64,000 bases of DNA. Source: Verpa conica (Eukaryota; Ascomycota; Pezizomycetes; Pezizales; Morchellaceae). The translations under genes were made by a program, and so were the position numbers. Shown piece after piece: positions 57,189 to 64,000 of the stretch (position 1 is its first letter; each line of letters starts with the position of its first letter). The DNA lies in assembly GCA_033030425.1 (NCBI GenBank), contig JAUFSD010000013.1, positions 1,178,001 through 1,242,000 on the forward strand, given 5' to 3'. Under the pieces are notes generated by a model. It did not search any database, had not been told where the DNA came from, and saw only the letters and a program-made list of their open reading frames with translations.

Positions 57189-59056
57189 ATGGTGTTGAAA
57201 CGATCCGTTATTGGTCTTCTTGGTCTCTTTGGCTCCGGCTTTGCAGTCGCGGGTTCGTCGGGGTGTCGATGCTTCCCTGAAGATGGGTGCTGGCCGTCGA
57301 CTCGTGAGTGGAATAAACTCAATGAGACTGTCGGTGGTCGTTTGGTGGCTACTGTCCCCATCGGTACGCCGTGCCATGAGCCGAATTACGATGCGGTGAA
57401 GTGTAAATTCGTGCAGGATAATTGGCATGATCCTGCGATGCAGTGAGTATCTAACACCCTCTCTTACATATCTACTTGGCTAACACTCTACCAGCGATGA
57501 ATCTTCTTCTTCGATCATGGCGCCGTTATGGGCAAACATGAGCTGTGATCCATTCACAGACCCTTCAACGCCCTGTCTCCTGGGGAACTACGTCCGTTAC
57601 GCCATCAACGTGACCACTCCAGCAGACATCGTCGCCGGCCTCTCATTCGTAAAGAAACACAACATCCGCCTCGTAATCCGCAACACCGGACACGAGTACG
57701 TTCCCTTTCTCCTTTAAAAAAAAGAACTCTTACTAACACACTCAGTTATCTCGGAAAATCCACCGGAGCCGGCGCTCTCTCAATCTGGACACACCACCTG
57801 AAGACCATTGAGCACATCTCCACCTTCTCCGGAGCCTCCTCCTCCTGGACCGGCGCAGCCCTCAAGCTCGGCGCAGGAGTTCAAGGTTTCGAAGCCTACG
57901 CCGCCGCCCACTCGCACGGGCTAGCCGTCGTCGGCGGGGAATGCCCCACCGTCGGAATAGCCGGAGGCTACACCCAAGGCGGAGGCCACAGCGCACTAAT
58001 GTCCAAACACGGCCTCGCAGCCGACCAAGTACTCGAATGGGAAGTCGTCACCGCAGACGGCCAACACCGCACCGCAAACCCAAACCAGAACTCTGACCTC
58101 TATTGGGCACTGAGTGGCGGCGGCGGCGGCACATATGGTGTCGTGACTTCACTCACGGTCAAAGCTCATCCAGACACAATCACGAGTACTGCGAAGTTAA
58201 CATTCACACATAATGGCACCGAGGAGATGGTCGAGAGGTGGTACGAGGCGATGGATGTGTTTCATCAGTTGACTCCCTCTTATACTGATCTGGGCGCATT
58301 CAGTGTTAATGTCTACTTCACTGGATCATTCTCTCTGTCGCCGTGGTTCGGGTCTGGGATCACTGCTGCTGAGACTCAGTTTTTGTTGCAACCATTGGTG
58401 GATAAGCTTGTTGAGCTAGAGTTACCATACACGCTCAATATCACAGAATACCCCGGGTACCTCCAAGCATACGAGGAATCGTTCGATTACATACAAGTTG
58501 GGATTGCGCAGTATGGTGGGAGAATGATCCCGCGGTCGATTGTCCAGAACGAGCGGGAGAAGTTTAATAAGGTTGTTAGAGGTATTGTTGATGGTGGCTC
58601 TCTCGTCTTTGAGATTACATCTCATACTTCACTCGAGGTCGCTGGATACCCTGATAATGCGGTTCTTCCCGCGTGGCGCGATAATGAGTTGAATTTTGTC
58701 GTTACTATGTAATCCCCCCCCCTTCTCCCTTATAGATGTATAAGTGGTTGAACTGACTTTTTTGTAGACCCTGGAATGATACCGCGCCGATGTCGAAGGC
58801 TTATGCGGATCAGAAGATAATTACAAACGTCTGGGATGAGGCTCTCCGTGAACTGGCGCCTGATTCGGGAGCATACATGAATGAAGGAGATCCTTACGAA
58901 CCGGACTTTAAGGATGCGTTCTTTGGTGTGAATTACGATAGGTTGTTGAGTATAAAGGATAAATATGATCCCGACCAGCTGTTTTATGCGATCACGGCGG
59001 TGGGGAGCGATAGGTGGGAGGAGGACTCGGTGGGGAGGTTGTGTAGAAGTGGGTGA
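57189..59056 (+). CDS. Secreted FAD-linked oxidase, berberine-bridge type
   Basis: Four exons: 57189-57442, 57495-57695, 57746-58708 and 58768-59056, giving 568 aa. The introns are 52, 50 and 59 nt, all GT..AG, the second with ACTAAC. The first 20 or so residues (MVLKRSVIGLLGLFGSGFAV) are a signal peptide. The FAD_binding_4 (PCMH) fold covers about 110-300 with RLVIRNTGHDYLGKS, where His151 fits the 8-alpha-histidyl flavin site, and GGECPTVGIAGGYTQGGGHS, where Cys218 fits the 6-S-cysteinyl site. Bicovalent FAD is therefore predicted. The C-terminal BBE motif is NYDRLLSIKDKYDPDQLFYA. Relatives oxidise carbohydrates, alcohols or alkaloid-type substrates with O2, releasing hydrogen peroxide; the substrate here is not predictable. 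Start is at 57189, nine codons after an upstream in-frame ATG, because the signal peptide begins there. No biosynthetic cluster is visible around it. Confidence 0.92.
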
Positions 59057-60820
59057 ACACCGATTGGCAATATTGGGCTGGTTGGCTGATGTGTCTAGGA
59101 GGGATGAAGGTGCATGATGAGTTGTAGGTTGTATTATATTGTGGGGTGGGGGAGTAATTGTAGAGCGGGAGGATAAGATGGTTTATTTATCCGAGTGAGA
59201 AGTTGTGAATGAAGACTTTCCGTAATGGGTTAGATAGGGGGCCTCTGGTTCTATCGTACCCTACCCGTAGATTTATTTATATATTTATTCATATAAGAGG
59301 CTTCTATTACACATACTTATATCCTACATTAAAGTTACTAATACAATAAGTAGCTATGTTTCTAGAAAGCGCTTGACTGGAGAGTTTGCCTTTAAAGTAT
59401 CCACACCACAGCTAACAAATTACCCAAAAAAGTGAATTACGTACTGTGGTCGTGTATCTGTTCAACAGGAAGATTCTGGTGCATAAATATCATGCACAAG
59501 ATGTCGGATTGGTTGTCTGACTAACAGAGGAAACATCTCTTATCTACAGCTCCACTAGCCTCATACCCTAGCGTGCTCCACAGTACTTCTCATACCGAGA
59601 GTAGACTAACCACTACGAGAGACCTATAAATCAGTATTTAAAAAAAGGAATACATGGATAGATCAGAGCGAACACTTACAATAGTATCCACAAAGATAAC
59701 ATAAAAACTATAAACTCCACAAACGAATCCATCTTCCGTATAAGGGACTAGACTCTTCTCTCGATGGAGGCTAAATTAGTTGACTCTAACTGCCGTTTAA
59801 CAAGATAAATCTTTTTTTCTCAATGGAGGCTAAATCAGTTAACTCTAGCTGCCGTCAACTTTCTCTCCATAGAGATAAGCCTCTATAGAGCAATTAGCAC
59901 CCAGACCCTAGAGATAGATAGGAAGCATACTTCTCTGATATAGGTGGTGTTAATTGCTGTGCGTTTCATGTATGGAGTTATGACTGAGATACGATTAGTT
60001 AGTCACTGAGCTAGGAGTCCTAGTTTGTTAGGTAGCTTACTTTGTCGTTTTTCGTTTTTCGTACTATAATTATAGTAGATGCGTGTAGAAATAAGTAGTA
60101 GGCGGCGGTGAATGCTGGGGCGGTGGGCGATGCCTATAGCACGAAAGGGGGGAGTATATGGTTCATTTTTGGGCTGTGGAGTTGGTGAGAAGTTTTTTTA
60201 CTAAGGGTAATGTATTGGTGGTTGGGAGGCTATATTATATACTCTGGGGTTATTGTTGCCACAGCGGTCCGGAACCCCGGAGGTACATGACAACGTAGTA
60301 CTAAGAAATCAACGTACACGACAGGTATAAATCTATTATTTAAAATTTCAACTTCATCTGAGATGGAATTAGAGAGATAAGCCGCACTTTGAGTCATTTC
60401 AAGTCAAGTTGGGTGGGCGTTACTAGGTAGTCAAACAATGTAGGGTACGTTGGGGGTTTCGGGTCGCTGTGGCAACTAACAATACGTCAGGAATATTGGT
60501 CGTAGGGCTTAAGGGGAGTAAGCGAGGGTAATGTTCTATGGGTACTAATATAATTTCTCGGACTAGGTAGTGTAAAGATAACGCTACTAGTGATGGAGGG
60601 CCTCGTTTTCATATCGATTGCTGTGGCTCGACCTAGTAAACTCAATTAGATTAATCTTGTTATGAATGGCTGTAGCTGGGCTATTGATAACTTGGCCGTA
60701 ATAATAGTTTAAAGTGTACAAAAGCTTTGCCGCTGGCTCTAATATATAATATTACTTCCGTAATCTGTATATTAACTAATGATAAGACCTTCACTAATAA
60801 TGAAGCATGTATATTAGGTA
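59057..60820. other. Gene-free stretch
   Basis: No gene was recognised. Holds a 59-bp tandem duplication near 59757-59864; the remainder is A+T-rich. Confidence 0.4.
59757..59864. repeat. Two-copy tandem repeat, 59-bp period
   Basis: TGGAGGCTAAATTAGTTGAC begins at 59765 and TGGAGGCTAAATCAGTTAAC at 59824; similarity continues through CTCTAACTGCCGT and CTCTAGCTGCCGT. Few substitutions separate the copies. Confidence 0.6.
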
Positions 60821-61322
60821 CAGTCCCTAGACAGATATGTTCGTGATAGAGTTTCAGGTGAAACAGCGCACGGTTCCTGAAGGAAGGCCTCACTCAGAAA
60901 ATTTACTGTAAAACGAATATATATACAAGGAATACAATACTTAAAACATAAGTAGCTGAGATTAAATATATTTTTTAGAAATTTTTTGCAGGGTTTGATC
61001 TTACCTGGTTCTTTTTTAAAATAATTCTGAACTGTGCTTAAAACTACCAGTTTTCCCACTGAGCTTAATTTCTACACCATCTAAAGGGTCAAAGCACCAT
61101 TTAGAGTACCATTTAGCAAGCTTTAAAGATTCAACAAAAGCTAAATACATACCTTAAAAAATTATTAAGAGTATAATTAAGTATTTGGAATAGTGAAGAT
61201 TAATTAAGAATTTAAAGGGGGTTTTTATCGTTTTTTTTGATTTTATAATAAATCTTTTAGTACATGAAAAGAATAATGTCGTCACCTGAGACCGCATCAC
61301 GAACATATCTGTCTAGGGACTG
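60821..61322. mobile_element. 502-bp non-autonomous element, pogo/Tc1-like ends
   Basis: Both ends read inward CAGTCCCTAGACAGATATGT and then TCGTGAT, a perfect match over 27 bases, with similarity to about 41. TA flanks each end (60819-60820 and 61323-61324). The interior is A+T-rich with no transposase. CAG ends and TA sites are typical of pogo- and Tc1-type elements. Confidence 0.8.
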
Positions 61323-61324
61323 TA

Positions 61325-61526
61325 TGTAGCGTAGAATTTTATTTAGTTGCTTATTTGGTACTATTTATCAGTAAGTCTTTCTAAAGTACTATTGCTATGA
61401 ACGAAGTGAAGGGGTACGGGCGTGGGCGAAGGGTCTAGCGGACCTTTGTTTGGCTGCTTCGTGAAGGGTATGTGATGCCCTATTGGGGAAAGATCTTCTT
61501 GGCACTGGCGGGCGTCGTCTCGGGTA
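61325..61526. other. Spacer between two inverted-repeat elements
   Basis: About 200 bp, no feature recognised. Confidence 0.3.
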
Positions 61527-61750
61527 TCTACCGCATAATCTGGCGAGACCGCTAGGAGGTTAGAATAAGAAGTGGCAAAGCACTTAACTCGTAAAGGAAG
61601 CTACTATCCCAAGTAAGCAAAGAGGTATATCTCTTAGTATAGTAAGTGGTGAAAACAGTTGCTGTTAAACTCTTCTTAGGGGGATTGTCCAGCCACACTT
61701 TGTTTAGACGTCTTAGTGCGATTCTCAGTCTCGCCAGATTTTGCGGTAGA
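61527..61750. mobile_element. 224-bp MITE-like inverted-repeat element
   Basis: The ends read inward TCTACCGCATAATCTGGCGA and TCTACCGCAAAATCTGGCGA, one mismatch, then GAC. TA flanks both ends (61525-61526 and 61751-61752). No coding content. Confidence 0.65.
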
Positions 61751-62634
61751 TAGGCGCCCCGAATAAGGTGGATCGAGAGCTACGGTAAGTAAGGGTCAAT
61801 CTCGATTCTGATTGGCTGCCTAGCTGACCCCAACAAATATATTCTAACTAATTAGGAATCGAGAAACACCAACTTAGTATCAAAAACAGAGCTCCTTCAG
61901 GGGGCTTAATTAACTCCGAGATTTCTAGTGTATGTATAGTACACTTGATAGACAAAATCTAAAAACAAAGGATGTGGTTTTGTAGTAAATAAACAAAGCC
62001 TCGTATCCTTCTAGATAGTTTTCATGATACTCCTGTTCCATGTGCATGCTGCTACTCGGGGCAGCAAGAAGAACCTGAACAAGTAAGTCTTATTCTGGCT
62101 AGTCGATAGTTATGCTTCACCTACTAAAGAAACCGCCTCGAATGGTAACCCCCGCTTCTAACAGTTACATGTTCACGCTCTTCTTACCCTCCCCGCGGAG
62201 TAGTGCCCGGTGGTCTGCGTTTTCTCGTGAGTCATGAAAGTGCTATTAGGAGCTCGATTATTAAAGTTACTCACCTCTAATGAAGAGGGTTAAAAATAAA
62301 GGTATCACAATTGGTCAACTTATACGTGATAGCGTCGTGCGCACATATTTCACCATATAGCTTGGGACCTCATTTATTCTTGCTCTTTCACAGGAAGAAA
62401 GGTACTTTATCCAATAAGTGCAATCCCCCATAGTTACTGGTTCCGGCAGACCGTCCCGGGTTTATGTGGGTTGCCTAAATTGAACTTGTCTAGATATGAT
62501 TGGTAGCTAGCTGTTGCCTTGGTTCTGACACTACATTTAACCCCGCTCTTCTCTTAACGATCTCTGGAAACCTCCACCATATACGAATATACGTGATTCA
62601 ATAAGCTCTAACGTGTATCTGTATACCTGTAACT
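61751..62634. other. Upstream region of the right-edge gene
   Basis: No gene was recognised; probably includes the promoter of the gene starting at 62635. Confidence 0.35.
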
Positions 62635-63993
62635 ATGGGAATCTCTGGATCTAAGCCGCCGACCGGTAAGTCTCTAGTGGGAATTGGGATGGAAACCTCG
62701 TTTCAGGATAAGGGGGATACTGACAACCTTCTAGAAATTTTACTCCTGATTCAATCATGTAACAAACAGTCCTATATACCATACTCTACAGTCATGAGAG
62801 GACCTGGGCTGGCGGAAAATGTCGATGAAATTCTTAAGGGTATGAGGGTAGCCAATCAAGCAGGATCAGCTTCTTATGCGTTCGACTACCCCCCTAGCCC
62901 TGGAAAATGGGTTCTTGTTGATCTAGGGAATGCCTCCATTATCAATAGGGAATTTCTAAGAGAGCTTGTATTTCTGGTGGTTGCTACATGGTTTTATCCA
63001 AACACTTTTCGGCCCTTTCAAAAGACGAGTTGGTATGTATCAAGGGACAGTTTAATATTCCGCGTCAATATATATCTCCTCAAGCCGCGTACAAATTCCC
63101 CGTCTATAAATTTATATTTCCAGCACATGAGTTGCAATTCATTGTGCCACACCCGGTTGCAAGAGGATTAGACGATGAGGTACAGGTATGTAAATCCTTT
63201 ATAAAGTTTTCTTTTACTGCAAAGTACCTCATGGCCCCTTTAATAACTCTGGTTTTTAATTTTTTGTTTCTAGCGTTTGACTAAATGGCTCGAAGCAGCA
63301 ATCGATTATATTGCTCGTGAGATTTCAGAGAACCATGGCAATATCAGAACCTCAACACTTATGGTTCCCAGTGGGGGTAGTTGGGTCGTGAGGCATGGGG
63401 AAGACTTGGTGATTTATAAAGCATTCCTAGGGGAAATGTTGGTCCCGTCGAGGGAATATATGGTTATACCGACAAACGCTGTAAATATGTCCACGGGTGA
63501 CCTAAGCCAGGCAATGCGCCCAGCAAGCCCCAGAATGCCGCCCCGGCCCCCACCGACACAGAGCCCGTCTCCATCCGCTTCGGCCTCACCATATAGCACA
63601 TGCACCATGACGCCCACACTGAACCCACTTTCATCCCCCTCAGTCTCATCATGTAGCACATACACCCTGACACCCAGACAGTCACCGGACCGAGATGGAA
63701 GTGTCGTGGAGGAGGAGGAAGAAATGGTTGAATTGAAGATAACTAGGGCGGAAGACTGTTCTATTCAATATTATAGGATCCCTAGTTCATGGACAATAGG
63801 TTTAGCAATAGTTAACTTGGACGTGTCCCAAGGTGCTAGACTTGTCGAAGCAGTTGGGTTCTTCAGAAGCTTCAATCAGTATTCCCAGGAGAGCTTAGCG
63901 GAACTCGGCTGGAGTAGGCAAGGTGGAGTCATGGAGCTTTACTTGGTTGATGACACCGTGATAAAGACTGAGCCCGGACAAATTTTCGATTGA
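62635..63993 (+). CDS. Unknown protein with possible N-myristoylation signal; frame uncertain
   Basis: The start MGISGSKPP has Gly2 and Ser6, the minimal pattern for N-myristoylation. The first frame is protein-like to about 62967 (SYAFDYPPSPGKWVLVDLGN). From about 62960 a different frame is better: MVLSKHFSALSKDELVCIKG, then PVYKFIFPAHELQFIVPHP and GLDDEVQ. An intron at 63186-63273 (88 nt, GTATGT..CTAG) then joins it to RLTKWLEAAIDYIAREISEN, which runs to the stop at 63993. A 50-nt intron with a weak GTTCTT donor (62911-62960) would reconcile the frames; a true frameshift would make it a pseudogene. The C-terminal third has a Ser/Pro-rich stretch with two related SxxSTCTMTPT and SSCSTYTLTPR units, then an acidic run (EEEEEMV). 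I do not recognise the family. Confidence 0.5.
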
Positions 63994-64000
63994 TTGTATA

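Noticed and set aside
1..64000. CRISPR arrays, bacterial operons, rRNA genes
   Set aside because: No regularly spaced repeats with unique spacers, no ribosome-binding-site operon structure and no rRNA signature; the genes are intron-bearing and eukaryotic.

Overview
The window looks like nuclear chromosomal DNA of a filamentous ascomycete (Pezizomycotina). Nearly all protein genes carry short spliceosomal introns of 50-88 nt with GT..AG ends, often with a CTAAC/CTAAT-like branch site. There is one eukaryotic-type tRNA, and the families present (Nup2/Nup50-like nucleoporin, F-box protein, Ser-rich MFS transporter, caspase-like and CHAT peptidases, secreted berberine-bridge-type oxidase) are typical of these fungi. 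Gene density is low, at about a dozen protein genes in 64 kb, with long A+T-rich gaps full of small repeats. That would fit a Pezizomycetes-like genome, but the lineage is an inference.

Layout. 0.2-8.1 kb: an FG nucleoporin and a 933-aa tail-anchored Ser-rich protein, both on the minus strand; each is rebuilt here by joining two exons. 8.1-13.2 kb: nothing recognisable. 13.2-15.0 kb: an intact three-exon gene derived from a pogo/Fot1-type transposase whose three catalytic acidic positions all appear to be lost. 16.4 kb: a small Cys-rich protein with a triplicated C2HC motif. 17.5-21.6 kb: a 1318-aa MFS-type transporter with a very long N-terminal tail. 24.0-25.9 kb: an F-box protein. 26.4 kb: tRNA-Arg(UCG). 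29.6-38.1 kb: the accessory core, with a caspase-like (C14) peptidase, a candidate gasdermin-like protein and a TPR-CHAT peptidase. The candidate and the TPR-CHAT gene are divergent across 1.1 kb. 38-46 kb: a gene desert with relics, including a broken relative of the gasdermin-like gene and a broken HeLo-domain gene. 48.2-49.0 kb: a Ser-rich 261-aa protein. 57.2-59.1 kb: a secreted FAD oxidase with both residues for bicovalent flavin. 60.8-61.8 kb: two inverted-repeat elements. 62.6-64.0 kb: an unknown gene with a possible N-myristoylation signal and an unresolved frame change.

How the genes may work together. The 29.6-41.4 kb block reads as a candidate programmed-cell-death or allorecognition locus: two caspase-clan (CD) peptidases next to a candidate protease-activated pore former, plus decayed relatives of that protein and of another fungal death-effector family (HeLo). 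The peptidase assignments are strong; the gasdermin-like assignment is a hypothesis that needs a profile or structure search.

The most unusual non-coding signal is a very short interspersed sequence of 22-35 bp. Its consensus is CATGTACTTATGATTAATTC followed by a variable ATTC tail. It recurs about eleven times on both strands, and most copies lie between direct duplications of flanking DNA, as if it were a minimal retroposed element.
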